A stretch of 35,586 bases of DNA from Gammaproteobacteria bacterium (GCA_013695765.1 JACCZW010000025.1:1-35586); one strand, 5' to 3'. Counted from the stretch's first letter, positions 1 to 8,692 are shown. Notes: generated from the sequence alone by a model not told the origin. Made by a program: numbers and translations.

Positions 1-2
1 GG

Positions 3-740
3 CTAGACCTTGTAACCGCGGTGCGCCGCGACGATGCCGGCGCTCATGGAGTAATAGTTGCAGTGCTCGAAGCCGGCGCGCGTCATCATCCCCAGCAGAG
101 TCTCCTGATCAGGATGCATGCGTATGGATTCGGCGAGGTACCGATAGCTGTCCGCATCCCCCGCCACCACCCGCCCCATCAACGGCAGCGCTTTGAATGA
201 ATACAGATCGTACATTGGTTTAAGCCAGTCTTGTGGCCTGGAAAACTCCAGCACCGACAGTGATCCGCCCGGTTTGAGCACCCGATGCATGGCCGTGAGC
301 GCGGCATTTTGATCGGTGACGTTACGCAGACCAAACGCAATGGTAACGCGATCGAAATAATCGTCCGCGAACGGCAGGCGCTCGGCGTCGGCCAGCACGT
401 AGCGCACGTTGCCCGCAAACCCGCGGTCGATCATGCGATCGCGAGCCTGGGTCAGCATCGCATCGTTGATGTCGCACAACACCACCTCGCCGCCGGGTCC
501 AACCGTGTCCGCCAGACGCAGCGCCAGATCACCGGTGCCGGCGGCCACATCCAGCACCCGCTGACCAAGGCGCACATTGGCCAATAACAGCGCGTAAAAT
601 TTCCATAAGCGATGGATGCCGAACGACATCAGATCGTTCATGACGTCGTAGCGCGGCGCGACCGAGCGAAACACACCGCCGACTTTGCGTTTTTTATCGC
701 TCGCCGGTATGCGCTCGAAGCCGAAATGTGTGGTTTTCAT
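3..740 (-). CDS. ubiE: Ubiquinone/menaquinone biosynthesis C-methyltransferase UbiE
   Basis: This SAM-dependent C-methyltransferase methylates the demethylated benzoquinol (or naphthoquinol) ring late in ubiquinone/menaquinone synthesis. The 245-residue product is close to the usual length of about 250. The N-terminal family block ([17 protein letters not shown]) lies at about residues 20-36, the SAM-binding glycine motif DVAAGTG at residues 64-70, and RVLKPGG follows in the second half. The ATG at 740 fits family N-termini; an upstream TTG at 767 would add nine unsupported residues. It is the last gene of the leftward run and is separated by about 115 bp from the DUF971 gene, so it may have its own promoter. 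Apart from the broken ubiD near 18-19 kb it is the only quinone-synthesis gene in the window. Confidence 0.96.
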   Translation of the reverse strand: MKTTHFGFERIPASDKKRKVGGVFRSVAPRYDVMNDLMSFGIHRLWKFYALLLANVRLGQRVLDVAAGTGDLALRLADTVGPGGEVVLCDINDAMLTQARDRMIDRGFAGNVRYVLADAERLPFADDYFDRVTIAFGLRNVTDQNAALTAMHRVLKPGGSLSVLEFSRPQDWLKPMYDLYSFKALPLMGRVVAGDADSYRYLAESIRMHPDQETLLGMMTRAGFEHCNYYSMSAGIVAAHRGYKV

Positions 741-855
741 TGCTTGTTGAAATTCCCGGGCAGTCAAATTTTTGATCGATTTAAATCAACGCACGCTATT
801 GCCAGCAATTGAACCCGCTGCACGTTACGTGTGCTTATTCGTCTGCTTCTAATCT

Positions 856-1230
856 TTAAGATTGCGTGGATGAGGTTTTGCGTCGATGACCGGCGGTCGC
901 GAGCCGCTCCAGGTATGTCTGCCAGTTCGCCGCCCGCCGTGCGCCCAGCTCGTAGAGATAATCCCAGCTGAAGATACCGGTCTTGTGGCCGTCGTCGAAC
1001 ACCAGTCGGACGGCGTAATTGCCGATTGGATCTATCGCGTCTATGCCCACATTTTCCTTGCCGATCTGGAGCACGTCCTGTCCCGGGCCATGACCGCGCA
1101 CTTCGGCCGATGGAGAATACACACGCAAATATTCGCACGACAAATCGAAGTGCGCACCGTTATCGAACTTGATTTCCAGCACGCGCGATTTCTGATGAAG
1201 CGCAATATCGGTGGGCCGTGGTTTTGCCAT
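856..1230 (-). CDS. DUF971 (gamma-butyrobetaine hydroxylase N-terminal-like) protein
   Basis: This small protein of 124 residues has the DUF971 fold seen as the N-terminal domain of gamma-butyrobetaine hydroxylase-like proteins. The typical pattern is visible: an N-terminal PTDI strand, then LEIKFDNG, a CEYLRVYSPSAEV stretch, and a C-terminal GHKTGIFSWDYLYELG block. Stand-alone DUF971 proteins are widespread in proteobacteria. Some have been linked to Fe-S carrier functions, but nothing here proves a role. The ATG at 1230 is chosen because it directly precedes the conserved KPRPTDI start; an upstream TTG at 1248 is possible. It lies downstream of hslU, as in many gammaproteobacteria, with a gap of about 185 bp that holds a small CCGGAC/GTCCGG hairpin without a U-tract. 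Confidence 0.85.
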   Translation of the reverse strand: MAKPRPTDIALHQKSRVLEIKFDNGAHFDLSCEYLRVYSPSAEVRGHGPGQDVLQIGKENVGIDAIDPIGNYAVRLVFDDGHKTGIFSWDYLYELGARRAANWQTYLERLATAGHRRKTSSTQS

Positions 1231-1414
1231 CGCGGTTCTGATTGCCAACGTTTGCTAAATTTGTGCGAATTCCGAGTCCTGAGTCTGAGTCCATTCCTGC
1301 GTTGCCATCCATGGCGAGACGTCAGCGATCCCCCGTGCCCCGGCCCGGACGTCCTGTCCGGTCGTTCGCGGGCGCGGCGCTTTAATCGCGCCACGAATTC
1401 CCCGCTTACCCCGA

Positions 1415-2740
1415 CTACAGTATATACCGGCTTAGATCATCGTCCTTGATAAGGTCGCCCAGATGCTGATCGACATACGCGGCATCAATCGTAACCGATT
1501 CTCCGTTGCGATCGGACGCGGCGAACGACAGGCTGTCCAGCAGCCGCTCCATCACGGTGTGCAGGCGGCGCGCACCAATGTTCTCGGTGCGCTCGTTCAC
1601 GTCGTGCGCGACCTGGGCAATGCGTTCGATCCCGTCGGTGCTGAAGGTCACGTCCATGCCCTCGGTCTTGAGCAAGGCTGAATATTGTTCGGTTAGCGAG
1701 GCGTCGGGCTCGGTGAGAATACGCACGAAATCCTGCGCCTTGAGTGCTGCGAGCTCCACGCGGATCGGCAGACGGCCCTGCAACTCCGGCACCAGATCGG
1801 AGGGTTTGGACAGATGAAACGCGCCCGAGGCAATGAACAGAATATGGTCGGTACGCACCATACCGTGCTTGGTGCTCACGGTGCAGCCCTCGACCAGCGG
1901 TAACAGATCGCGCTGCACGCCCTCGCGCGACACGTCAGCACCGCTGTATTCGCCACGCCGCGCGACCTTGTCGATCTCGTCGATGAACACGATGCCGTTC
2001 TGTTCCACATTGTGCAACGCGCGCGTCTTAAGCTCCTCCTCGTTGACCATCTTGTGCGCTTCCTCGTCGGTCAGCAGCTTAAATGCCTCCTTGACGCGCA
2101 GCTTGCGTTTCTTGCTGCGCGAGCCGGCGAGATTCTGAAACATGTTCTGCAACTGACCGGCCATTTCCTCCATGCCGGGCGGCGTCATGATCTCCACGCC
2201 CATGGACGACTGCTGCAATTCGACCTCGATTTCCTTGTCATCAAGATCGCCTTCGCGCAGTTTCTTGCGAAATTTCTGCCGCGTGGCGGTATCCTTTTCC
2301 TCGGCCGGTTCGCCCTCGAAACGCGCGTGCGGCAGCAGAATATCGAGAATATGTTCTTCGGCGGCCTCCATGGCACGGTATTGCACCTTGGCGACTTCGG
2401 CCTCACGCGTGAGCTTGATCGAGGCATCCGCCAGATCGCGGATGATGGATTCTACGTCGCGGCCCACGTAACCGACCTCGGTAAACTTGGTGGCCTCAAC
2501 CTTGATGAATGGCGCGTTAGCCAGCCGCGCCAGGCGGCGCGCGATTTCAGTTTTGCCAACGCCGGTCGGCCCTATCATCAGGATATTTTTGGGCGTGACC
2601 TCGCCGCGCAGATGCTCGGTCAACTGCAAACGGCGCCAGCGGTTGCGCAGCGCAATCGCCACCGCGCGCTTGGCGTCGCCCTGCCCGACGATGTGCTTGT
2701 CGAGCTCTTGAACAATTTCTCGTGGTGTCATTTCAGACAT
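1415..2740 (-). CDS. hslU: ATP-dependent protease ATPase subunit HslU
   Basis: HslU is the AAA+ unfoldase ring that feeds substrates to the HslV peptidase in the cytoplasm. The product is 441 residues against about 443 in E. coli. The N-terminal HslU signature ([16 protein letters not shown]) is followed by Walker A GPTGVGKT at residues 57-64. The charged I-domain covers roughly residues 110-240. Walker B (IVFIDEID) lies near residue 250, and the protein ends with the canonical LSRYIL, whose tail docks into HslV. The ATG at 2740 begins the family-standard MSEMTPREI. It follows hslV with an unusually long spacer of about 150 bp containing an inverted repeat pair, so hslU may have its own expression signal or a processed leader. 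Confidence 0.98.
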   Translation of the reverse strand: MSEMTPREIVQELDKHIVGQGDAKRAVAIALRNRWRRLQLTEHLRGEVTPKNILMIGPTGVGKTEIARRLARLANAPFIKVEATKFTEVGYVGRDVESIIRDLADASIKLTREAEVAKVQYRAMEAAEEHILDILLPHARFEGEPAEEKDTATRQKFRKKLREGDLDDKEIEVELQQSSMGVEIMTPPGMEEMAGQLQNMFQNLAGSRSKKRKLRVKEAFKLLTDEEAHKMVNEEELKTRALHNVEQNGIVFIDEIDKVARRGEYSGADVSREGVQRDLLPLVEGCTVSTKHGMVRTDHILFIASGAFHLSKPSDLVPELQGRLPIRVELAALKAQDFVRILTEPDASLTEQYSALLKTEGMDVTFSTDGIERIAQVAHDVNERTENIGARRLHTVMERLLDSLSFAASDRNGESVTIDAAYVDQHLGDLIKDDDLSRYIL

Positions 2741-2760
2741 GCTTGTTTACCGTTTGATGC

Positions 2761-2864
2761 CTCTCGCCAAGGCGCGAGGGCGCAAAGAAGAACTCTAGAC
2801 GTTAGCCAAGCCGGCTACTCTACAGTACCGCTTTCCTGGCAATTGCGTCTTTGCGCGAGATGGC
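2761..2864. repeat. Inverted pair of short TCTCGC/GCAAAG-type repeats in the hslV-hslU spacer
   Basis: The spacer holds two related short sequences in opposite orientation. The left arm (2761-2789) reads ctctcgccaaggcgcgag followed by ggcgcaaagaa. The right arm (about 2843-2864) reads ttgcgtctttgcgcgagatg; its reverse complement again has TCTCGC and GCAAAG. They flank about 50 bp of unrelated sequence. Similar TCTCGC-CAAAG-CGCAAAG strings are familiar to me as scattered intergenic repeats in proteobacterial genomes, but I cannot verify that here. The left arm can also fold on itself through CTCGCC and GGCGCGAG. Confidence 0.45.
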
Positions 2865-2892
2865 TTATACAAGCCGCGCCCGAGCTTAGATG

Positions 2893-3426
2893 CTAAAGCT
2901 CTTCGATAGAAATATTTCGATTGGTGTAAATGCAGATGTCGCCCGCGATATTCAAGGCCTTCTCCACGATCTCGCGCGCGGATAGCTCGGTGTTATCCAA
3001 TAGCGCGCGCGCCGCAGATTGCGCGTAGGGACCGCCCGAACCGATCGCGATCAGGCTTTGCTCGGGCTCGATCACGTCACCATTGCCGGAGATAATGAGC
3101 GACGCATCCGCATCGGCCACCGCCAGCAGCGCCTCCAGCCGGCGCAGCATGCGATCGGTGCGCCAGTCTTTCGCCAGTTCCACCGCGGCGCGCGTAAGCT
3201 GGCCACTGTGTTTTTCGAGCTTGCCCTCGAAACGCTCGAACAACGTGAATGCATCCGCCGTGCCGCCCGCGAAACCCGCGATGACCTTGTCCTGATAGAG
3301 ACGGCGCACCTTGCGCGCATTGCCCTTCATTACCGTCTGACCTAAGGTCACCTGCCCGTCGCCGCCCAGCGCCACCTTGCCGTCGCGCCGCACGGATAAA
3401 ATCGTCGTTCCTCTGTATTGCTGCAA
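2893..3426 (-). CDS. hslV: ATP-dependent protease proteolytic subunit HslV
   Basis: HslV is the threonine peptidase of the HslUV complex, related to proteasome beta subunits. I place the start at a TTG (3426), preceded by AGGGG with a 6-nt spacing. This gives [13 protein letters not shown], in which removal of the short leader exposes the catalytic N-terminal Thr of TTILSVRR. The resulting 177 residues match the family length of about 176; a longer upstream start would add about 19 residues not seen in relatives. Conserved blocks [35 protein letters not shown] and [15 protein letters not shown] are all present. It is followed by hslU after about 150 bp. Just upstream lies a TACAAT-like -10 without a clear -35, and I saw no heat-shock sigma promoter. 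Confidence 0.95.
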   Translation of the reverse strand: MQQYRGTTILSVRRDGKVALGGDGQVTLGQTVMKGNARKVRRLYQDKVIAGFAGGTADAFTLFERFEGKLEKHSGQLTRAAVELAKDWRTDRMLRRLEALLAVADADASLIISGNGDVIEPEQSLIAIGSGGPYAQSAARALLDNTELSAREIVEKALNIAGDICIYTNRNISIEEL

Positions 3427-3511
3427 AACCGGCCCCTGTTGGCAAAAACGCGCATTGTATACGCAGACAGCGCGATGACCCACCGTTCACGGCCCGCGGG
3501 TTTACGCTTTG

Positions 3512-4423
3512 CTACTTGCGTGCGCGCGGATGGGCTTTATCGTAGACCTGTGCCAAGTGCTGAAAATCCAGATGCGTGTAAACCTGCGTGGTGCCGATGT
3601 CCGCGTGTCCCAGCAGTTCCTGCACCGCGCGCAGATCGCCCGAGGATTCCAGCAGATGGCTGGCGAAGGCATGCCGCAGCATGTGCGGGTGTACGTGACT
3701 GGCGATGCCGCGCCGCCGCGCCCAGACGCGCACGCGATACTGGATCGCGCGTGGCGTCAGACGCCGCCCGGAGCGCCCGACGAACAACGCCGTCTCACCC
3801 GACCGGGCCAGTGCCACGCGCGCCCGCAGCCATAGCTCCAGCGCTTGCCAGGCAAAACGGCCCACAGGCACCTTGCGTTGTTTGGCGCCCTTGCCGATTA
3901 CGTCCACCACACCGTCGGCGCGATCCAGAGCGTCGAGGTCCAGCGACACGAGTTCGGCCAGTCGCAGACCGGAAGAATACGCCAGTTCCATAATCGCGCG
4001 ATCACGCAGCGCCAGCGGATTGTTGTCTTCGATTCGCAGGAGGTCGATTTGCAACAGACGCTGCATCTGGTCGGTGTCCAGCACGGACGGCAGCCTGCGC
4101 GGCGCGCGCGGCGCGCGTACGTGCCGCGCCGGATTGTTCCGCACACCTTGTTCGGGGCCTAAGAACTCCGCGAACGCGCGCAATGTGGAGAGCTTGCGTT
4201 GCAGGCTGCGGCCGGAAAGTCCGCCGCGATGGCGCCAGGCCGCATAGGCGCGTACGCAGTCGATATCGACGTCCTGCCAGTTTTCGCGTCCCTCGCTGCG
4301 CGCGTATCGCACAAACTGTGCAAGGTCGCGCCGATACGCGGACACGGTGTGCGCCGAATAGCCTCGCCTGTCGGCAAGGTGCGTGAGAAATTTATCGATC
4401 GACGCCTGGAGTTCGGCGGCCAT
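3512..4423 (-). CDS. xerC: Tyrosine recombinase XerC
   Basis: XerC acts with XerD at dif to resolve chromosome dimers at division. The 303-residue protein has the N-terminal SAM-like core-binding domain (residues about 5-85) and a C-terminal catalytic domain. The expected active-site set is visible: Arg154 (SSGLRLAE), Lys178 (GKGAKQRKVP), His247 and Arg250 (HMLRH), His273 (LGHADIGTT) and nucleophile Tyr282 (TQVYTHLD). Its position directly downstream of the DUF484 gene and dapF is the standard xerC context in gammaproteobacteria and separates it from integrases of mobile elements. The upstream DUF484 stop lies about 26 bp away, so the two genes are probably co-transcribed. Confidence 0.96.
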   Translation of the reverse strand: MAAELQASIDKFLTHLADRRGYSAHTVSAYRRDLAQFVRYARSEGRENWQDVDIDCVRAYAAWRHRGGLSGRSLQRKLSTLRAFAEFLGPEQGVRNNPARHVRAPRAPRRLPSVLDTDQMQRLLQIDLLRIEDNNPLALRDRAIMELAYSSGLRLAELVSLDLDALDRADGVVDVIGKGAKQRKVPVGRFAWQALELWLRARVALARSGETALFVGRSGRRLTPRAIQYRVRVWARRRGIASHVHPHMLRHAFASHLLESSGDLRAVQELLGHADIGTTQVYTHLDFQHLAQVYDKAHPRARK

Positions 4424-4449
4424 GATGGGGCGGACTTTCGCGCGCGGCG

Positions 4450-5151
4450 CTAGCGGCTCAGTTGTGAGCCGATGGCGCGGCTGACCAGTTCCCCCAGATA
4501 GCCCAGAAACAGCGTCCCCATGCCGACGCGAAAGCGATCCTGCTCGACGCTGCCTAGAGCCAGCACGCCCAGCCGCCGGTCGTCGACCAGCGGAATCATG
4601 ACCGCCGAGGCGACATGACCTGCTTCCGTATCGAACAGAAAGTCCACGCGCGCATCGGTCAGCAGACCCGCCACTGGCCGCTTGTCGCTGAACAACCCAT
4701 CGAAAAGCGGGGCGGCGGGATCGTCACTGCCCAGCAGATGAGCACTCGCCTGCAGCGCGGTGCGTGGATTTCTGAATAGTTTCAGCACTACCTGCGTGGA
4801 CGGAAATTCGTTGCGCAGCAGTTCTCTGGTGGTCGCGATTACATCGTGCAGCCCGTCGGCCTCCATCAACGCCAGCGCCAGCCGATGCAGTCTTGAACTC
4901 AAACTTTCGTTATCCCGGGCGACCTGTACCAGGTCGATCAGCTTTCGTTCCAGTTGCCGGTTGCGCTCGCGCAGCACCGCGACCTGTCGTTCCACCAGAG
5001 ACACGGTACCGCCGCGCACATGCGGTATGGCCAAGGTTTCCAGCAGGCTGTTGTGACGCTCGAAGAAGTCCGGATGCTCACGAAGGTATTGCTCGATCGC
5101 GGGCTCGGACAACGTCTCGCCCGCAAGCTTCGATGCGCGCGCCCTGATCAT
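4450..5151 (-). CDS. DUF484 family protein (GAF-like)
   Basis: DUF484 proteins of about 230 residues are found between dapF and xerC in many gammaproteobacteria; their biochemical role is not firmly established. Here the N-terminal block (IEQYLREHPDFFERH) is followed by a coiled-coil-like stretch rich in Arg/Glu (VERQVAVLRERNRQLERKL) and then a GAF-like domain to the end (VMIPLVDDRRLGVLALGS). The start is decided by an AGGGGAG ribosome-binding site eight bases before the ATG at 5151. An upstream TTG at 5169 is less likely. The gene start overlaps the dapF 3' end by 74 bp, an unusually long overlap caused by the extended dapF tail. Confidence 0.9.
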   Translation of the reverse strand: MIRARASKLAGETLSEPAIEQYLREHPDFFERHNSLLETLAIPHVRGGTVSLVERQVAVLRERNRQLERKLIDLVQVARDNESLSSRLHRLALALMEADGLHDVIATTRELLRNEFPSTQVVLKLFRNPRTALQASAHLLGSDDPAAPLFDGLFSDKRPVAGLLTDARVDFLFDTEAGHVASAVMIPLVDDRRLGVLALGSVEQDRFRVGMGTLFLGYLGELVSRAIGSQLSR

Positions 5152-5977
5152 GATCGATGCTCCCCTCAAAGGCTTTTGTCGCCGGCCCGGTCATGTGCAC
5201 CGGCGCGTGCGTGTCGGGCCAGCTTATCATAAGTTCTCCCCCGGCAAGCCCCACCGTGACGCGCTCATCGAGCAGACCGCGCAGGCGTCCCGCGACCACC
5301 GCCGCGCAGGCACTGCTGCCGCAGGCGAGGGTCTCGCCGACGCCGCGCTCGTAGACGCGCAAACGAACGCAGCGGCGGTCTATGACCTGCATGAAGCCCA
5401 CGTTGACCCGCTTTGGAAAGCGCGGATGCGACTCCAGCTTCGCGCCCAGTGTACCGACTGGCGCGGCCGACACATCGTCGACCAGCAGCACAGCGTGCGG
5501 GTTGCCCATGGATACGGCGCTGAGTTCGATTTCCTCGCCCGCGACCTCAATGCTGTAGCTCGTCGCCTGCGAGTCGGCGATAAACGGAATGTCACGCGGC
5601 GCCAAGTGTGGCCGGCCCATGTTAACCGTTACCAGCCCCGTCTGCTCTACGCGTACAGCGATGATGCCGCCTGCCGTCTCCAGCCTCGCATCGGCGTGCG
5701 CGATCAGTCCCCGCTCGTGGAGATAGCGGGCAACACAGCGAGCGCCGTTGCCGCACTGCTCGACTTCGCCGCCATCGGCGTTGAAGATGCGGTAACGGAA
5801 ATCGACATCGGAAGTTCGCGCGGGCTCGATCAGCAGTAATTGATCGCAGCCCACGCCCTGCTTGCGATCCGCGATGAATCGAATCCGCGCGCCGGTCAGT
5901 TTCACCGGCCGCGCGAGCGCATCGATCAGCACGAAATCGTTGCCAAGCCCGTGCATCTTGGTGAAGGCGAGAGTCAC
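5078..5977 (-). CDS. dapF: Diaminopimelate epimerase DapF
   Basis: DapF interconverts LL- and meso-diaminopimelate, the precursor of lysine and peptidoglycan crosslinks. Both catalytic cysteines are present: Cys75 in the EQCGNGARC motif and Cys219 in ACGSSACAAV. The N-terminus FTKMHGLGNDFV is canonical. The start is GTG at 5977, overlapping the anti-sigma stop (GTGA), so translation is probably coupled. The protein is 299 residues, about 24 longer than usual. The family normally ends at the ATKxFEG segment (about residues 267-272), but here the frame continues with DHDQGARIEACG and beyond, deep into the DUF484 gene. Loss of the ancestral stop codon is the simplest reading. The core is intact and presumably active. 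Confidence 0.95.
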   Translation of the reverse strand: MTLAFTKMHGLGNDFVLIDALARPVKLTGARIRFIADRKQGVGCDQLLLIEPARTSDVDFRYRIFNADGGEVEQCGNGARCVARYLHERGLIAHADARLETAGGIIAVRVEQTGLVTVNMGRPHLAPRDIPFIADSQATSYSIEVAGEEIELSAVSMGNPHAVLLVDDVSAAPVGTLGAKLESHPRFPKRVNVGFMQVIDRRCVRLRVYERGVGETLACGSSACAAVVAGRLRGLLDERVTVGLAGGELMISWPDTHAPVHMTGPATKAFEGSIDHDQGARIEACGRDVVRARDRAIPS

Positions 5978-6447
5978 AGCGTGGGTCTCGACGGGTTCAG
6001 AAAACGCGCTGTTGGCAGCGCCTCCGCCGCGATCAAACCTCTCGCGATCGAAAAAGCTGGCGCCGAGCGCCTCGAAACCGTGGCATCAGGTGCTTGCAGG
6101 GTCAGGGACTGCTGGACTTCAATGCCGGAGGATAGGAGCGCACGAAATTCGTCAAACAACAACAGCGCGAGACACAGTATCAACAGACCACTGGCGATCA
6201 GCGCATAGCGCAACGGACGCACCTGCCGCTGACGCACCCGCTCACTGAAGTCTCGTCGGCGATGAATGCGCTCAGCAAGACTGGGCGGCACATCGATCGC
6301 CACGGCGTCCGCCAGTTTTCGTTCGAACTGCGAACCGCGACGCGCGAAGTGCCGGCAGGTGGCGCAGGCGCGCTCGTGCCGGGCGAGTTCCAAGTCGCGC
6401 TCTCCCGGCATGGTTAGCCACCGGCGGCGGAAATCCAGGCAGTTCAA
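5974..6447 (-). CDS. Putative zinc-binding membrane anti-sigma factor (DUF3379-like)
   Basis: This 157-residue protein begins MNCLDFRRRWL, as DUF3379-family proteins do. It carries a HxxxCxxC zinc-type anti-sigma motif at His24, Cys28 and Cys31, and one hydrophobic segment at about residues 81-98 (ALIASGLLILCLALLLF). The topology would be a cytoplasmic sigma-binding N-terminus, a single membrane span and a short periplasmic tail. Its TTG start overlaps the sigma gene stop (TTGA) and its own stop overlaps the dapF GTG. Both junctions therefore imply coupled translation. By analogy with ZAS anti-sigma factors, it probably holds the upstream-encoded sigma factor inactive at the membrane. The signal sensed and the regulon cannot be read from here. 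Confidence 0.75.
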   Translation of the reverse strand: MNCLDFRRRWLTMPGERDLELARHERACATCRHFARRGSQFERKLADAVAIDVPPSLAERIHRRRDFSERVRQRQVRPLRYALIASGLLILCLALLLFDEFRALLSSGIEVQQSLTLQAPDATVSRRSAPAFSIARGLIAAEALPTARFLNPSRPTL

Positions 6448-6962
6448 GCTCGGGCCGTGCTGAAGCGGCTCTGTTTTGACTCGCCCAGCGAAGCCCGCAC
6501 CTGTCTGCGAGCCCTGGCGACTCGCGTGGTCACGGCGCTGACGCTGATGCCGAGCAAGGCGCTGATTTCATCGCAACTGAAACCGGCAATAACCTGCAGG
6601 ATCAAGGGCTCACAGTCGTCCGGCGGCAGCGCGGACAGCGCACGCCTGATCAGGCAGACTTCCACATCCGGGTCAAAACGCTCGGTGTCCGCGGCCACGG
6701 TTTCGATACCCGGTTGCGCCAGCCGCGCAGGTGACCGCACGCGGTGCCGGACGTGCTCGCGCCTGAGCAGAGTGAACAACCAGTAGCGAGATGCCTTTAC
6801 CGCTTTAAGGCTGTCTAGCGCGCGCCATGCGCCAAGGTAGGTGTCCTGTACAAGATCCTCGGCGATTGCGGAATCGCCCGTCAACCATGCGGCGTACCGA
6901 TACAGGTCGGTGGCGCAGCCATCCACCAGCAACTGAAATTTAGCGTGACGGGAATTCCGCAT
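6444..6962 (-). CDS. RNA polymerase sigma factor, ECF family
   Basis: This is an ECF (sigma-70 region 2 plus region 4) factor of 172 residues. Region 2 includes LYRYAAWLTGDSAIAEDLVQD and TYLGAWRALDSL. Region 4 has LSALPPDDCEPLIL followed by the helix-turn-helix FSCDEISALLGISVSAVTTRVARAR. The ATG at 6962 is favoured because conserved sequence starts soon after; an ATG at 6995 would add eleven residues, and neither has a strong ribosome-binding site. It is immediately followed by the anti-sigma gene with overlapping stop/start. About 135 bp separate it from lysA. On the minus strand that gap contains CTATAGTTGG, a possible -10 region. The pair interrupts the usual lysA-dapF adjacency. Confidence 0.88.
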   Translation of the reverse strand: MRNSRHAKFQLLVDGCATDLYRYAAWLTGDSAIAEDLVQDTYLGAWRALDSLKAVKASRYWLFTLLRREHVRHRVRSPARLAQPGIETVAADTERFDPDVEVCLIRRALSALPPDDCEPLILQVIAGFSCDEISALLGISVSAVTTRVARARRQVRASLGESKQSRFSTARA

Positions 6963-7097
6963 GATCGCGACTGCGCCTCTGCAATGTTGTTGCATTGCGT
7001 CATAAAGTATGCTTCACCCTGGACCCAACTATAGTACAGGTGTTGCGCGCCTGCGATAAAACTTTTGCGCGGCGTTGATTGTTATCGTTCAGTGCCG

Positions 7098-8363
7098 TTA
7101 GTCAGATAACACAGGGTCTGGCAACAGATGTTCGCCTTGCAGCAACTGCGCCAGCGTCTCGCGCGCGCGGATCAGGTGCGCGCGCGCGCCATCGACCATG
7201 ATCTCGGCGGCACGCGGGCGGGTGTTGTAATTGCCAGCCATCGAAAAACCATAGGCGCCGGCGGCCCGCACGGCCAGCAAGTCGCCGCTCTGCACCGTAA
7301 GGTTGCGCGACTTGCCGATGAAATCCGCCGTTTCACACACCGGGCCGACGACGTCGTATACGTGGGTACGCGCGCCGGGGTTGCGAGTCACCGCATCGAT
7401 GGAGTGCCAGGCGTCATACATGGCGGGGCGCATAAAATCGTTCATCGCCCCGTCCACGACGGCGAAACGCTTGTGCCCATTGTCCTTGATGTACTGTACG
7501 CGCGTCACGAGCAGGCCCGCCTCGCCCACGATCGCGCGGCCCGGTTCCAGCAGCAGCCGTTGCGGACGCTCGCCGATGCTCGCCAGCAGTGTCTTCACGT
7601 AGGCGCGTGGCGTCGGCGCGTTTTCGTCCTGATACCGGATACCGAGACCGCCGCCCAGATCCAGGTGCTCGATCGTTAAACCTTCCTCGTCGAGTTGCGC
7701 GGCAAGCCGCAGCACGCGCCGCAAGGCATCCACGAATGGCGCAAGATCCGTGAGCTGGGAGCCGATATGGCAATCGATGCCCGTCAGTTTTAAAGTCGGA
7801 AGTTCGGTCGCACGCCGATACACCTCAAGCGCCTGCTTGATGCCAATTCCGAACTTGTTGTCCTTGAGGCCCGTGGAAATATAAGGATGCGTGCGCGCAT
7901 CCACGTCCGGATTGACCCGCAGCGACACCGGCGCGACCACGCCCGTCTCACCGGCTACCGTCGCCAGCAGATCGAGTTCCGCTTCGGACTCGACGTTGAA
8001 ACACAGAATGCCTGCCTCCAGCGCGCGGCGCATCTCATCGCTGCGCTTGCCCACGCCGGAGAACACGATCCGGGCCGGATCGCCGCCGGCGCGCAGCACG
8101 CGCTCCAGTTCGCCCACGGAGACGATGTCAAAACCGGAGCCTAAGCGCGCCAGCACGCCCAGCACCGCCACATTGGAATTCGCTTTTACGGCGTAACACA
8201 CCAGATGCGGATGCGCGCCTAGCGCGTCATCGAAGGCCCGCCATTGCCGCTCGATGGCGGCGCGGGAATAAATGTAGCAGGGCGTGCCGTGCACCGCGGC
8301 GATATCCTCGACCGCGACGTCTTCGGCAAATAATCGGTCGTCGCGATAGTCGAATGCGGTCAT
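7098..8363 (-). CDS. lysA: Diaminopimelate decarboxylase LysA
   Basis: LysA is a PLP-dependent, fold-type III (alanine racemase-like) enzyme that decarboxylates meso-diaminopimelate to lysine. The PLP-binding Lys60 lies in CYAVKANSN. HIGSQ, the phosphate-binding glycine run LDLGGGLGI, the LEPGRAIVG block and the C-terminal VGPVCETADF and AGAYGFSMAGNYN segments are all in order. The length of 421 residues is standard. The ATG at 8363 lies one base after the lptM stop, so the two are translationally linked, as in Pseudomonas and other gammaproteobacteria. dapF, normally next, is displaced by the sigma/anti-sigma pair but still lies downstream on the same strand. Confidence 0.97.
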   Translation of the reverse strand: MTAFDYRDDRLFAEDVAVEDIAAVHGTPCYIYSRAAIERQWRAFDDALGAHPHLVCYAVKANSNVAVLGVLARLGSGFDIVSVGELERVLRAGGDPARIVFSGVGKRSDEMRRALEAGILCFNVESEAELDLLATVAGETGVVAPVSLRVNPDVDARTHPYISTGLKDNKFGIGIKQALEVYRRATELPTLKLTGIDCHIGSQLTDLAPFVDALRRVLRLAAQLDEEGLTIEHLDLGGGLGIRYQDENAPTPRAYVKTLLASIGERPQRLLLEPGRAIVGEAGLLVTRVQYIKDNGHKRFAVVDGAMNDFMRPAMYDAWHSIDAVTRNPGARTHVYDVVGPVCETADFIGKSRNLTVQSGDLLAVRAAGAYGFSMAGNYNTRPRAAEIMVDGARAHLIRARETLAQLLQGEHLLPDPVLSD

Positions 8364-8364
8364 G

Positions 8365-8508
8365 CTAATTCTGCCCCGCCTTGCCGCTGTCGGAGCGCTC
8401 TGTTTGCTTATCGTCGGGAAGGTATAAATCCCCCGTTTGCCCGCACGCGGCCAGCGCCGATATCACGGCCAGCAGCAGTAACACAACGTCTGATCTTGAG
8501 CTGCACAT
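8365..8508 (-). CDS. lptM: LPS translocon maturation lipoprotein LptM (YifL-like)
   Basis: This small lipoprotein is encoded immediately before lysA, the standard location of yifL/lptM. The 47-residue product starts MCSSRSDVVLLLLAV, has a hydrophobic signal and a lipobox ending at Cys22 (SALAAC), then the family signature CGQTGDLYLP followed by a short charged tail. LptM has been shown in E. coli to assist oxidative maturation and assembly of the LptDE outer-membrane translocon. The ATG at 8508 is chosen because it gives a proper signal peptide; extending to the ATG-like start at 8571 would bury the signal behind 21 extra residues. Confidence 0.85.
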   Translation of the reverse strand: MCSSRSDVVLLLLAVISALAACGQTGDLYLPDDKQTERSDSGKAGQN

Positions 8509-8629
8509 ATTCCAATAATCACTGACAGGGATTCCATGGCGAGTATAACCTGCACTCCCGGAACGCCCCAAAGCGTCTGCGCCTGGGAAGTTAAAACAGG
8601 AGGGGTCTCAAGGCGAGCCGGTCCGTGGG

Positions 8630-8659
8630 TTGACCAATATTGCTCTGGATCGATACTGT
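8630..8659 (+). promoter_or_regulatory. Possible sigma-70 promoter for the 8.7 kb membrane protein gene
   Basis: TTGACC (five of six matches to the -35 consensus) at 8630-8635 is followed after 18 bp by TACTGT (8654-8659), a weak -10. It lies about 35 bp upstream of the ATG at 8693, in the 185 bp divergent gap between lptM and the plus-strand membrane protein. This is weak evidence. Confidence 0.3.
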
Positions 8660-8692
8660 TCCCAAGCTCACGTTTGCCTGGCGCGATTAACT

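Noticed and set aside
1345-1361. CCGGAC/GTCCGG hairpin downstream of hslU as a terminator
   Set aside because: Perfect 6-bp stem but no U-tract on either strand; not called.
2012-2896. 294-codon plus-strand open frame across hslU
   Set aside because: Antisense to the clear hslU coding sequence; GC-rich DNA often produces such frames.
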